DNA from: Furcasterigmium furcatum
Lineage: Eukaryota; Ascomycota; Sordariomycetes; Glomerellales; Plectosphaerellaceae
Assembly: GCA_001599815.1 (NCBI GenBank)
Contig: BCIA01000001.1
Location: 1,554,934 to 1,618,933 of the forward strand
Length of the DNA stretch: 64,000 nucleotides
Direction of reading: 5' to 3'
Below, piece after piece: positions 42,946-55,445 of the stretch (position 1 is its first letter; each line of letters opens with the position of its first letter). Made by a program: the position numbers and the translations under genes. Under the pieces are notes generated by a model, which did not search any database, was not told the DNA's origin, and worked only from the letters and a program-made list of their open reading frames with translations.

Positions 42946-45900
42946 CGAAGGAGAGGGGAGGGGGTGAAGAGGGCAGGTGAGTGAGGTCGTTGTTGAGGGG
43001 GAGTGATCTACAAGATGGCGGCTCCCAGGACCTTATATAGAATGTGTGGGGCGGGACATCGAGCATACATCAGTAACCCCTGAAGAATACATCCGGACTC
43101 CAAGTGTGAACCCGAGGATGCTCAGAGCAGTTGGTCAACTACCCATGGACGTCAGGCGACATCGCGACGAGACGGAGCGAGTATGGTGGGCCGCCCGCAA
43201 GACAAGGTGACGGGTGATTCAGGGATGTGGACCAACCCCATGGGACCAACGATCCCCGGATATCCCGCGAAAATGGCGGCCAAGCGGCCAAGGTGAGACC
43301 GGGTTCGGGGGCAGATCAGCAGGTGAGCGGACCACGACGAAGCACGACAGCATGGCGACCAGGATAATTATGGAGCGGCTCTGCAGGGCTCGGGCCCGAT
43401 ACTGGCGCAGTATGATCAAGGAACGGGGATTCGCGTCGTGTCCGTTGGCTTGGCCTGCTTCGCCATGGCATCTGGAAGCGCCCGCATCAACCCCAGGCGC
43501 CCTGGCGCCATTTCCATGACTCGGGGGCTCGGGAAACAGTCGGTCGAGCGAATCGAGTTGACTGCACCTCGGAGATATGTAGAGAATGGCGAGTGCCTGG
43601 TATCATACGACGTTCGGGTCTGGCGTCAGTGTCCGAAGGACTTTCGATGAAGTCCAGGTGAGCGACGGAGCAGTGTTGCGATGAGAGCCTACAGCTTCGA
43701 TTCGAGCGTTTGTCCTCGAGTCCGAGTTCCGACAGATCGCGGCCGTCTCGTTTTCTTCCGGCCCTAACGGCGTCGGCTCGGACTGGCGAAGAGCCGCAAA
43801 TGCGGCTCCGGCCCTGGACCGGCCAACTCATGTCACCTATCCGTCTGTTCGGCCTTGAAGCCTGGCGCCTGGCTCGTTCAAAGCATGGAAATGCTTGCCA
43901 GGCTGATCAGTGCCTTCGATTGTGCCTCCATTCCTCCTCCGTGATAAACGGATCGTGGGCATCAGCTCTCCCAGATTGTCGAGCTCTCTCCGCTCGCCAC
44001 TCCGGGGCCCCGGACGGACTCCAGAGTGCAAGCTCGGTGTTTCGCACCCGAGTCTCCCTTTGCGCGCATGCCTCAACTCGCAGACCCTCAGTCGTTAGCC
44101 GGGGGAGAAAAACGCCCGCCTCCTCCTCCAAGGCTCCAGTTCCCCAGGGGGTTGCTTGTTGCTTGTTTGTTGGCTCCATGACGTCGGCACCTGGATCTGG
44201 TATTCGGGCCAAGCCAAGCCACTACCGGACCATCGCCAGCCATCTTGGCGGGAGTGTCCAACGGCAGATGCGTCTCCCTGGGCATGTCGTGAGGCGCCCG
44301 CAAGACGTCCTGACGGAGACTCGTGAGCCCATCGAACCCGAGGATTGCTTACCCGATGCTCACATGAGCAAGGCCATCCCAGGAAACAGCCTGTTTAGAC
44401 ATTCAGAACGTCTCGCCATCGGTCCGATTATTGCTCTCCACGAGGAATTAGGCTTGATCAGGCAAGGGTCACCGCTGCGTTGCGGGCCAAGTCCTGTGGT
44501 CGGCGGGCACTTGCGGCGAAAGGACGGCTATATCGAGGCTGAACACCGGTAATGCTGCCAGCGCTCCCCCATGGGGTAGCTAAGGGCCAACACCGGGAAA
44601 ACCACGGTTCAAAGGAAGCAATAATCGGGCGCTAGTGGACATCACGGGTCAGGGGCCAGGGGTAAGAGGACTTGGGGCCGGCCGAATGTGGGCATCCGAT
44701 AACCTTGTCACTTCCTGCCAGGTTACATGTCAGATGGCGCGAGAAAAGGCAACACGATGTGTTCCGGGAGCTGCCACGGGATGCCGTTTCTCTCGTCTCC
44801 TTCCCGCGGGATGCCCGAATCAGCCTGGCTCGAGCTTCATGTCCTGTGCGCTTTGCGAATTGGAGATTGGCTCGGCGGTGCGGAAGTCGTTGAACGAGTC
44901 ATTGATGGGTATGACGCTGATGCCGGACCATCTCAAGGAAGAGACCCGAGAATCGGCTTACTGCAGGTGCTGCTCGATGGTCGAGCCGTCCATGGTGGTT
45001 CTTCAAGACCACGGTAGGTGCACGCGGCCGATACATGGCTTTTGCTCTTCTTGAGTTGTATTCGACGGGAAAAATGAGAATGTGTGAGAAGCGTATCACT
45101 CAGAGCAGTCTCGCCAGTTTCCTCGAATCACATTTACTCACTTCTATCATGCGGGCTATGTTCTAACATCTCCGAGAGAAGTAAGTAGAGATTGTCTCTT
45201 CATCCCAACAACGCCCCTGAATGATGAATCTGAGCGCCCAGCATGGTGACATGCGGTGCCTCCTAGATGTCGAACAATTCTCCATGGCTTATCCTTCAGA
45301 AGATCTCTATGTTATGCGCTTTTCCCTGGGGTCGAGCTTGAATATCTAAGGTACACAAACACCCCTTCGATCACGTTCGGGCCACCTTCTATCCGAAACC
45401 GCAAGCTGTCCCGGTCTGAGAGCATCAAATTTTACAAGCCAGCGATCTCTTCGTTCGAGGGTTCTAATAACAAGTTCCTTCATCGTTTTACGACGATTGC
45501 ATTTCGACCGTAAAATTATCGATGAGGTGGTCAACGTCATAAACCATGTCCTCCATGTACCAGCAAATAACTGTCAACCCTGGAAGGGCTGTATTATGTA
45601 TCCTCGGAATCATTTCAGACATTATGATGAACCACAAGGTCCTCTTCGTCGACTTTCCTAGCCTTGGTCGCGATCCCAACTGGCCTGTAAGACTTCCGAT
45701 CGGATGTGTACTTGAGATTCAAACTGCGAGGACCCCACGAACACTCATTTGTCGTGAAGCTTGCAAACATCGGTGCAGTCATGAAGAAGCATACTAACAT
45801 TGTCCAAGACTTTCTTCTGAGGGGTGATGATGATTCGACTGTAGTGTCAACGACATCCTGATCATTTGAGCAGTGAGTATCACTCGTCCTACGGCATTCG

Positions 45901-46698
45901 GGGGGACACAGAAAACGCCACAATGCTACACAGCGAGCAACACACAAATCGACAGCGCAAACTACGTCAGGTCGGTCACACTGACGGCCAAACCAATAAT
46001 ACAATCTCATCGAAATTTGTTTTGAATCTCAATCGACAAGAATCCCGGAGCATCGGGGCCCAATTTGTACTCAGGAGAGCCGAGTCCCTCACGACTTATC
46101 ACATCCCCCGTGGTGTCAGATCGGAGCCCCATCCCCCGGAGCACATCATCCACTCGCTTCTCGGAGACATTTTACCCATCTTGCCAGCCCCCCGAAGCCA
46201 CCCCGATGCACCTCCTGCAGCCCCCGAAGCTTAGCTGCCCCCGCAGAGAGCCGCAGCCGACGACAATCATGAGAACGCAGCTAGGGAACGCCAAGCTTCG
46301 CCACATACACGCCCGAGAGTTGAGCGTAGACAAGCCGTCCTAAAATTTCATCCATGTCGCTATTCAGTTTCCATCATGATCACAGGGAAAGTCACGGGAA
46401 CGTCACGGCTGGAAGCAGTCTGTATAAGGAGCTCTTCAATATGCACGCGCTATTCTATGTACCAAGTATTGACATGATCTCACTAGATACACAGCCAGCA
46501 CGAGGGAGAACGAGAGCAGCCCATCAATGCCATCTCTTTCTGCAGCATGCTGCTCACCCCGACAGACCCATCAGCATACCAAGCACAGCCCTGCCTGTTC
46601 TCCGTCTCGTCGGGGAGGGGGTTGGATCGCGGTACTTCTGCCGCTCAGACCGGGCAGAAGCGGCCGGCGAAGCCATCTCAGCCATGGCGGCGAGCCGC
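42946..46698. other. Gene-poor region, 3.75 kb
   Basis: No gene that I can support. It contains many short overlapping ORFs in all frames, none with recognised motifs; the part from about 45100 to 46050 is more AT-rich than the flanks. No tRNA or 5S gene seen. Confidence 0.45.
43033..43039 (-). promoter_or_regulatory. TATA box of the sugar porter
   Basis: TATATAA on the minus strand, 88 bp upstream of the ATG at 42945. Confidence 0.7.
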
Positions 46699-47049
46699 TT
46701 ACTGGCGGCCGTTGCCGTTGTAGGCGATGCGGTTGGGGGAGCCGTTGAGGGCGGGGCTGGAGGCGATGCGGCCGGTGGTGGCAAGGGCGATGATGCGGGC
46801 CTTGACGGCGCTGGCGGCACGGACGTTCTCGAGGGTCTGGAGGTACAGGGCGAGACCGGCGACGTGGGGAGAGGCCATGGAGGTGCCGGAGATGCTGTTG
46901 GTGGCGCTGTCGCTGGTGTGCCAGGCGGACAGGATGCCGGTGCCGGGGGCGAAGATGTCGACGGCGGCACCCCAGTTGGAGAAGGTCGAGCGGCGCCAGG
47001 CGGAGTCGATGGAGCCGACGGTGAGGGCGCCGGAGGCAGAGGCGGGGGA

Positions 47050-47085
<36 letters not shown>

Positions 47086-47994
47086 GACGACGGAGAGGAC
47101 ACCGGCGCTGAAGGCGGAGTCGACAGCGTTGTTGAAGGCAGAAGAGACGGGGCCGCCGAGGGACAGGTTGATAACGGCGCTGCCAGTGCGGCCACGGGTG
47201 CGGATGTCGTTGACGGCCCAGTTGTAGCCGTTCAGGATGATGGAGGTAGACGAAGAGCTGCCAATGAAGACCTTGACGGAGATGACGCTGGCGCGCTTGG
47301 CAACGCCGTGGGTCGAGCCGGCAATGGTACCAGCAACGTGGGTGCCGTGACCGTTCGAGTCGACGTGGGAGCCGCCGGCAGCGTTGAAGCCGAGGGAGGC
47401 ACGGCCGCCGCTGAACTGAGAGTGGGTGGTACGGATACCAGTGTCGACGACGTAGCCGAAGCCGCCAACACCAGCGGAGTCGTCGTAGACGTAAGTGGTG
47501 GTGGGGTTGCGGGAGGAGATGGTTCCAAGACCCCAGGGAGCGCCGGTCTGCTGGGTCAGGGCGAAGATGGTCCAGACCTGGTCGGCCTCGACCTCGGCGA
47601 CCTATGGGCTTGTAAGTGGGAGGTTCTCTAGGGGTTGACTCGTGTGACAAGGGCTTACCTCAGGGCTGTTCTTGATCTTCTCGATGGTCTCCTCGTCGAA
47701 CTTGCCGGAGTAGGCGTGGAAGTCCTCAATGTCGAAGTGCTTGTCGACACCGGGGAAGTCACGCTTGTTCAGGGAGCGAGCGTGGATGTCGTTGACCCAC
47801 TCAAGGTGAGAGTCGAGGTCGCGCTTCTCGATGCCCTCCTTGAGGGTGACGATGTAGGCGTTCTCGATGGTGGAACCGACGGTTCCGTAGCGGGTGGCCT
47901 CCTCGCGGCGCTCCTCCTGCTGGACAGGGGCAGCGAGGCCGCCGGCGGGCAGAAGGGCCGCGGCGAGGACGGCGAGAGTCTGGAAGTTGACCAT
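46699..47994 (-). CDS. Secreted subtilisin-like alkaline protease (proteinase K type)
   Basis: Exons 47994-47659 and 47601-46699 (intron 57 nt, GTAAGC..TAG) give 412 residues. The signal peptide (VLAAALLPAGGLA) is followed by an inhibitor I9 propeptide ending near SPEVAEVEADQVW. The mature S8A protease starts around TIFALTQQTGAPWGLG. The catalytic triad is D165 in YVVDTGIRTTH, H197 in NGHGTHVAGT and S353 in SGTSMASPHVAG; GNENQNAANVSPASA contains the oxyanion-hole Asn. It is the usual extracellular protease of plant- or insect-associated and saprotrophic ascomycetes. It stands alone, with 3.7 kb of empty sequence on one side and 6 kb on the other. Confidence 0.96.
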
Positions 47995-48120
47995 GTTGAT
48001 GATGATTGCAGATGAACCAGAAGAGCTAGGCAAGAGATGGCTGAGACAAGGCTGAGATGGGCAGTTGGCTTGATGAGGAGGAGAGAAGAAATGATGGCTT
48101 TGGAGGCCGGCTGATGTTGC

Positions 48121-48127
48121 TTATATA
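48121..48127 (-). promoter_or_regulatory. TATA box of the subtilisin gene
   Basis: TATATAA on the minus strand, 127 bp upstream of the ATG at 47994. Confidence 0.7.
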
Positions 48128-51100
48128 CCTTTTGCCATGTCCCCTGGGCCGGGACTTGAGGGGTTAACCTTCATGATGCCAGTGCCGCGCTGGACGGGCC
48201 GCTCGGCAAGAGGGGCAGGTAAGAACATGGCGTCAATGGTGTCGTGATGCACGATGGAGCTACGTGGTCTGCCGTCGTACAGCGCTAGAATGGCTTCATG
48301 TCTTGTGAAAGCCAGGTTTCGGCCAGATCCAGCAAGTGGCCAAGGTCAGGGCAGCTGCCTCATCCAGGAAGGAAGGAGATGATGCCAACGGCGCATAGAT
48401 GTCGTCGATAAGCCGATGCAAAATGGGGAAGGAGAAGGAGGCTGCTGCCACACGGCCAGGGACGAGTAGCCGCCGCCGCCCAGCGGCTGTGCATGTGAGC
48501 ATGAAAGAGGAAGCTGGCATGGCGAAGACGTTAGGCCCGGCAGCAGCAGCAGCAGCGTGGGGAGGGAACCCGTCGTCGTGCGTATGCGGAGGGATCACGT
48601 TCAGTTCTGCTCAGGCGGTGACAAGGGGTTGCGTTGAAGAAAGCGCGTCGACATCGCGAGCAGCCCACTCTGGAGAGGAGCCCAGCGCTGAGCCAAGAAG
48701 TCCGGCGGCAGGGTGAAAGGGTATCACATGGAAGCCAGTGGTGCCAGTTCGTCTGGATGTCAGGTAGTTGAAAGATGGAGGTCGCACGGGGTGGGTACAA
48801 TGGTGGGAAGGAGAGGTCACCGCGTACAAAGTTGCATGCAAGTGACCTTGAACGTTGGCTGCGGGTACCTGATGATGTAGGCAGGCCCCGGCAGTTCTGA
48901 CTGGATGCTCCCGTTGGCCGGAGAAACGACGCAGGCTGAGGGCCCCTACCCCTGAGCGAGAATCAAGGACTGGACTAGCGGCCTGATGTGGCGTCGGTAT
49001 CGAGCAAGTTCCAGGGTCTAGCGACCAGAACGCGGAGCCGAGAGTGTGTTGCGCATGGCGGGCGGTACCCTGGCGCCCAGGGCGCGAAGGCTAAGAAGAC
49101 GTCTCTGGATGATGTGTTTCTTCAAAGCCGTTGCTCACTACAGACCTGCGAGCCAGACCCTGAGATGTGAGTTAGAAGGAGATCATCATCTTGCCGAAGC
49201 GAAGGGTAGCCCAAGAAGAAGATCCGGTTGCTCCCGTAGCATGAGCGTTGATCATCCGGCTCGTGGGCAAGGTGAATTTCGAGGGCCCTTGGCTGGTCCA
49301 GCAAGCGCACGACCAGAGCGGAACCGATGCTGATCACAACCAGGAATTGCGCTCAGGCGATGATGAAAACCGGATGCAAGAGTGTCGAACAGCTCAGGCA
49401 GTGTTGCGCAAGACGGCTGATATCTTCGCCTTCCTTTTTGGGACGAACGCCCACTAGACGTGGCCATGATGATCGGCAGTGGGTTCCAGACCTAGAGAGG
49501 GTCCAGCCCAATGAGCACGATCAGATGGCGGCCAAGAGCGACGGAGAGTTGGAGGGTCGCAGTCGAGCGCTGCACTTTGGCCGTAGCCTCCCGCCAGAGC
49601 TCCGTGATAGGTTCATCAGGCCTCTGGTGACCCTCAAGCTTTGGGGCCGTTCGTGGGGTCGTTCTCGTGGGCTGTCTTGGGGTTGAGGAGCAGTGCGCAG
49701 GGGATCCCTTGATGCGCGTCGCGTGTGGTGGCTCGCAGCATGTAATAAGATCACTTGATAAGGCATGGATGGGCTGCTCGGGGGGGTCGCCCCGAAGAAG
49801 AAGGCCGAAGACGACGAGCTAGAGAGCCGGCGCTTGTGGTGGTTGTCAGTGTCTCAGGAACGGTGTTGCGTGAAGATGATGGATGGATGAAAGAGGAAGA
49901 ACGCACAGGACAGGCGTCGCAACTGAGATGTCCCCCCAATTGGACGCGGTACGTACCTTTCCGGGGCAGGATCGAATGCCCCTGGATGCCCCGCTTTCGG
50001 TCCGCTCCCTTCAATATACCGATTGGACCATCTACAGGAATCTCGGCACTTCTTATCTCGCGACCCCAGGCCAGACCGCGAGATCCAGGGGCTAGGTATG
50101 AAGCTCTGGTTCACGGAGAGGCTTGGTCGGCTGGTTCAGGCTCTTCTGGCTGCCATGTTGAGGAGTGTTACTTAGGTTCTCTTAGTATATCCAGGCTATC
50201 ATTCTTGGGTAATTGGACGCCCGACGTCGTTGAGCGGTGAACAGCAGTTGCACCTAGCACGCATAGCGCGCAACCGATTGCTGACGGTTCATCGGATGGA
50301 GCACTGCAATTGCTCAAGCTCCCCGCTGGGGACCCGCCACAATGCAACGGCAGACGACGCCCACAGGAGCCTGGGCCCACTGTAGCTCCCTGCTACAGCG
50401 CTAATCCCAACGACGTTATCTCTTGGCCTTCTGCGCCATCGCCCATGGGATTCCTTCCAAGATGATCATCACAACACCACCACGAATGCTGCCGCACCAC
50501 CATCACGACCATGTTTACAGGACTGGCAAGCCTCCGTCGCCTTCTACTCTGAGGCAGATGCTTCTAGCGCGATCCTGTGTAACATTTCTTCAGCCATCTC
50601 TAGCCGTTCCTGACCGAGGAGCCTTCTGGAATCACCTCATGCTCCCTGTCCTCCCCCCACGCCATGCGAGGTGCGGCCCGTGGCATGACGCCACGCCGAT
50701 GCCTTGAGCACGATCAGGGCACCTGGATTCTAGACTCGGGCGCTGGTGCTTACTCGTCAACGTCAATCCCGGCCGCATCTTCACGCCGGCGAAGCGCGGA
50801 GACGTGGCCTGGTACATCGAACAACCCGATGAACCGTCTTGAGAGCGCCGACACCGTCGTTTCATCAGTTGTAAAATCAAAGGGTCTTCGGAGAACCAAG
50901 CTTTGAGCTTCCATCGCTGGGTTGCACTCAATCCGCCCATCGCAACATCCATATCCTCCGAGTTGCAGGTGACGCATTTCCACCTCCAAATGTGAGAATG
51001 TCTGAATCTAGCAGGTGGTTAGATACTCCCAAGTCAACTTGAATGACGCCAGACGATGATCCCATTCGTCCAGCGAGTGGACGCCAACCCGTCATCGCAC

Positions 51101-53720
51101 ATTGGGCACCTTTGCGGCCACCAAGTCGCGGTATTATCAGACGACGATGGCCTCTCCCAAGCCTCCGTGATACACCCCTACCAGGCTGTGCCTCTCGAGT
51201 GCTCGGCCCCACGGCTTCCCGCTGCGCATCGTGGACGACTCGGCAAATCGCTCTCATTGCTTGGCATCTTTGTTGCAAGTTCGCCTGCATATGATGCCAA
51301 CACCGAGGCCCTGGCTCATCTTCTTCACCGCGCCCGCCTCGGCACCTGCCTAATTCATCGAGATCCAAGCATCATTGCCGGCCACCCGCCGCCCCTCTTC
51401 CCCTACCCCAGGCTGAGACCTTTTGGCCCCCATTCTTTCTTGGTGGTCTGACGTGCATGATTCGAGGTAATTCAGGGGCCCCTGGGGCTAAAGTGGTGGG
51501 CAGGACGGAGGCCGAGATCTCCTTGTCGACATGCACGGCTCGCACGCCCCAGGCACACATGTTTGCGTGGTGTTCTCCCCTCGCCTGGAGTCAGCATTTT
51601 TCATCGGCGGCTGGATCTTGTGAGCCTGGAGCACGACTCACCGAGATGAGATTGATTTTGTCAGACGCTGTCATTCTCCGAGCGTCGCACATACCCGTCG
51701 ATCCCAACTTTAGGTGTTTGGTGCGACTCGACTTGTGCATCACCGCACGTCATTCTATCGACTTTCCAGAACGCCACAGTTGACGTACAATGAAATACGC
51801 GAATGCCAAAATGCATAATTGGCCTGGTGCAACCCTCCTCAGGCGTGGCGTGCTTGATGCCAGATTGTCGACAGATGCTAATATTCCCAATCCACCTGTC
51901 TTGGAGGGCCAATGGGTATGAACCAAAACCGCTGCGGAAATTCGAGACGTTTCGAACAGGGCCAAATGGAAGCCCGGCTGCAGGAGTGCCTCCTTTGGGC
52001 ATGCGAGTATCTAGTGTTTGCATGTGCTCAGTGCAACGCCCAACGCGCAATCCAAGCCGTTGCCTGGTGCTGAGAACCTCGGTATCGAAGACGGTAACAT
52101 CTCCGAGGAGGCGTCTTGTTCGGTATACAAATGGCAGTATGGCAGATCCGTGGCTCTCATGGCAAAGTCTCACGCCTGCCCCTAACGGAACAACGGAACA
52201 CAAAGCCTCTCGAGGGCGGCGTCGAACGCTACCCCTGGAAGTTGGAGTACTAGCTAACGCTGTATACCATCTCCCTCGACAACAATCAGCAGGGATATTC
52301 TACTATTAAGGCCAGGCAGAGACGATGACTGGATGAAGCGAATGGATCCGGAGAACACTGCTAAGGCAGGGCACCGAGGGGCCTTCGAAGCTACTTGATT
52401 GCGAAAGTGAGAATGAGATTAATAATCGCACTCGTCTAAATCCGATCTTTCCCACATCCCATGTCTTAGATCGGCCGCCGGCATCATAATATCTCTATAT
52501 GCCGCGGATAAAATACCGTCCGTGCAGGAAAGTGAGACAGGTTGCGGGCGATCAGGTACGCTCAACGTCTAACTCGGCCGGCGGCCCAGAGGGCGCTAGA
52601 GCTTTCCCGAATAGGGTGTGAGAATATGTCCTGCAGCGGCCGGTGTGAGACCTTCTCGGCAGCATTCGGGGTGCTCGTGGTGGTTGGGTGCGACCCTCAC
52701 CGCCGAGAAGCGGCTCGTTGCCGGCGCGGTCATCGACCTGTCGACAACGGAGAAGAGGATCCGCGACAGCCACGGGACATGAGGGGGGCATGAACTCAGT
52801 GAGACGGAAACTGGTCGAAACATTGCCGAGGGGTGCCTCACTGCCTGTCAGGGCCAGCGGCAACAACTGCGGCCAGCAGCGGTTTCGGACATCAGGAAAT
52901 GTGGGAACTGCTGGATGGATCTATGACGAGGGCCCCCGGGGATGGAAAGGGGACCAGATTTCAGCAATCTTTTTACGCTAGATCCAGTACTTGTAAGTCA
53001 ATACTACTGCTGTTAGACTTCTATTGACCTCTTCACTCTGTTGGTATACGCGCGGCCCCTGACACTGTTGGATGGGTGATAACCGGTATGTTAAGTTTGT
53101 TTAGAGGGATGCGTAAATGCATGGTATCTGTGAATATGATGAGAGACGGTTGAGAGAAATGAACATGATTTTTCACTTGATCCTTCTTTTGCGAGACATG
53201 CTGGACACCTGGGTGAGAGTCTTCAACGGGGGTGTAGCCCGGGCCCGCGGGTCTCCAGGTCCGGGGCCGTTTCATCGGCGCGGCCCGGAGTGGGGACCCG
53301 CCGCCGATCCCGCGTCCTTGTACTCCTCGGAGCGAGTGCCATCTATGGATGCTGGAATTCCTGAAAGATGCACCATTTACTATCTGCTGTTGGCGGCCAG
53401 ACAGTCAGTAGGCTACCCCTGAACTCTCGGGATGCTCTTGTGTAACCCGACGAGTGCCATCTCCGAACTGGTATTTTGGTGGGGCGAATCGGATAAGGCA
53501 GGGCTGCTACCAGAACGTCCGGAGCTTGACGGGATTTTGCGCGTCTTCTCGTATTCCACTCCCGGGCATCCCCGATCCAAGCAGCTGCGCCCCTGATCCC
53601 ATTCGGACGCTTTTTTCATGGGTATCCCGAAGTGATCGGATTTCAGGGAAACGAAACGGCCCGTTAGCCACACCCGGCCACGGCCCTACGGGGGCGCTAG
53701 CGCCGGAGTCTTGTTCAATA

Positions 53721-53731
53721 CCGAGCCGCGG
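53721..53731. promoter_or_regulatory. CCG-N5-CGG everted triplet, possible Zn2Cys6 site
   Basis: CCGAGCCGCGG lies about 225 bp upstream of the monooxygenase ATG. Zn2Cys6 factors bind paired CGG triplets; one such pair is expected by chance often, so support is weak. Confidence 0.2.
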
Positions 53732-53955
53732 AGCTTCTTCAAGATCTAAACCTCCGGCCTTCACTCCTGTCGACTGTACGGGCAATCCGGCGCTGTTCAG
53801 CGCCAGCAATATAAGAGACTGAGTTCCTGCTGAAAAGCTCTGCATCGAACATGGAGCTTCCCATTCTCACTGTATTGCCTTTAATTACACCCTAGCTCGA
53901 TTTACCTCGTGTCCATTTCAAACCACCCTCTGAACGCCGCCCAAGGCCTAGAAGC

Positions 53956-55367
53956 ATGAGCACCGACAAATTCAAAGTCATTGTCATCGGTGGTGGGCCG
54001 GTTGGCCTCACGGCTGCGCACTCGCTCCACCTGGCTGGCATCGATTTCGTGGTTCTCGAGAGACGGACCACTGTCATCGAGGATTTGGGAGCGAGCTTGG
54101 TCCTCACATCACCCAACCTGCGGGTCATGCATCAGTTCGGTATTCTAGAGGAATTGCTCGCCGTCGGCGAGGAATTAACACACAGCCGAACATTCGACAA
54201 GGACGGGAATGTCTTGCACGACAGCACAGCCATCCAAACGCTGCGCAAAAAGTTAGTCTACAGCCCCGAGTTACGCCCCTCTGGTCGGATTATTAACGTG
54301 CAGCCAGCCACGGCATGGCTCCTGTTGCTTTCCACCGCGCACAGCTCGTGGAGGTTTTGTACAACGGTCTGCCCGATTCCGCAAAGTCGAAGGTCCTCCT
54401 CGGGAAGAAACTGTCCGATATCCAGTCGGATGACCAAGGGGTATTGGTAACTTGCGAGGACGGGAGCGCGTACGAGGGCTCGGTTGCCATCGGGGCAGAC
54501 GGCGTCCACAGCAAAACACGCCAACTCATGCGCAAGCTCGCCTTGCAAGCAGACCCTTCGCGCCAGTGGGACCCGGAGCAGCCATTCTCCTCTACCTACA
54601 GATGTCTCTGGTGTAGTTTCCCTCGGCCTTCCGATCCTGGACAAGGTTTCGACACGCAGCACAAGGACAACAGCCTCATGTACCTCACTGGTCGGGACCG
54701 TGGATGGATCTTCCTCTACCAGAAACTTCCGCAGACGTCTCGGGAGCGGGCGTCATACACGGATAGCGACATCGAGGCCTACGTCGCGGAGTTCAAAGAT
54801 TTCCCAGTGACCGATCATCTCAAGGTCAAGGACGTGTGGCAGAAACGACTCACCGCCGGCATGTCGAACCTCGAGGAAGGATTGGCCGCCCACTGGAGCT
54901 GGGGGCGGATCGTCCTTGCTGGAGACGCGGCCCACAAGTTCACTCCTAACGCGGGGCTTGGTTTCAATACGGGCATCCAGGACGTCGTCACTCTGTGCAA
55001 CGGCCTTCGGATCCTTCAACACACCTTCTCCGAGAGCCCACAGTCCGCTACTCAGCGCATGTCGCTGCTCACCCGTTTCTTCGACGAATATCAGGCGGAG
55101 AGGAAGGGCATCATTCCGCCGGATGCGGCCCGTTCCGCAATGTTGACAAGAACCCAGGCCTGGGCAAACCCGATATACTACCTTTTGGCAAGGTACGTCA
55201 TGACTAGCAGATTCATTGAGTACGTCATGTTTGAGTATCTTGCCAAGCGATCAATGAAGAAGGGGCTCATCTTGAACTACGTCGACAAGGATGAGCCCAT
55301 GAAGGGTCTCGTGGAGTGGGACCATCCCCTGAATGGGCTGGATGAGAAGCCGCAGCCGAAGGTCTGA
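53956..55367 (+). CDS. FAD-dependent monooxygenase (PaxM/UbiH-type, class A)
   Basis: Exons 53956-54251 and 54308-55367 (intron 56 nt, GTTAGT..CCAG) give 451 residues. The first acceptor (GTGCAG) would break the frame, whereas the second restores HGMAPVAFHRAQL. The FAD dinucleotide fold is IVIGGGPVGLTAAH; the DG motif is GADGVHSKTR; the second FAD motif is LAGDAAHKFTPNAGLGFNTGIQDV. That last form is typical of fungal PaxM-like epoxidases/hydroxylases of terpenoid pathways and of related salicylate-hydroxylase-like enzymes. The C-terminus carries hydrophobic, possibly membrane-associated helices (NPIYYLLARYVMTSRFIEYVMF). It converges with a Zn2Cys6 regulator 78 bp away and is near an ACS transporter. 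No terpene cyclase, PKS or NRPS is seen within the window. Confidence 0.92.
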
Positions 55368-55445
55368 GAACTAGCAGTGGCGGTGTATTTATAGGTGTCT
55401 TCTGATTCCGTTCTGTTTTTCCTCCGTACAGCTTAGACTAGTAGA

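Larger units (their letters stand above)
47995..53955. other. Gene-poor region, 6 kb
   Basis: No gene supported. ORFs of up to 180 codons occur on both strands but lack motifs or codon bias. Items of note are a (CAG)n run near 48541-48556 and a single retropepsin-like motif near 50721. No RNA gene seen. Confidence 0.45.

Noticed and set aside
43710..44552. 280-codon plus-strand ORF
   Set aside because: No recognisable motif, overlapping ORFs in other frames of similar length, Cys and Arg scattered as in random GC-rich sequence.
45488..46010. Two open frames on the minus strand and one on the plus strand
   Set aside because: I looked for transposase, integrase or reverse transcriptase motifs and found none.
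46354..47631. 425-codon ORF on the plus strand
   Set aside because: Antisense shadow of the GC-rich subtilisin gene; Gly/Ala/Asp-rich translation with no motif.
51661..52309. Overlapping 180- and 168-codon ORFs on opposite strands
   Set aside because: Neither has a motif, signal peptide or splice context; mutual overlap suggests chance.
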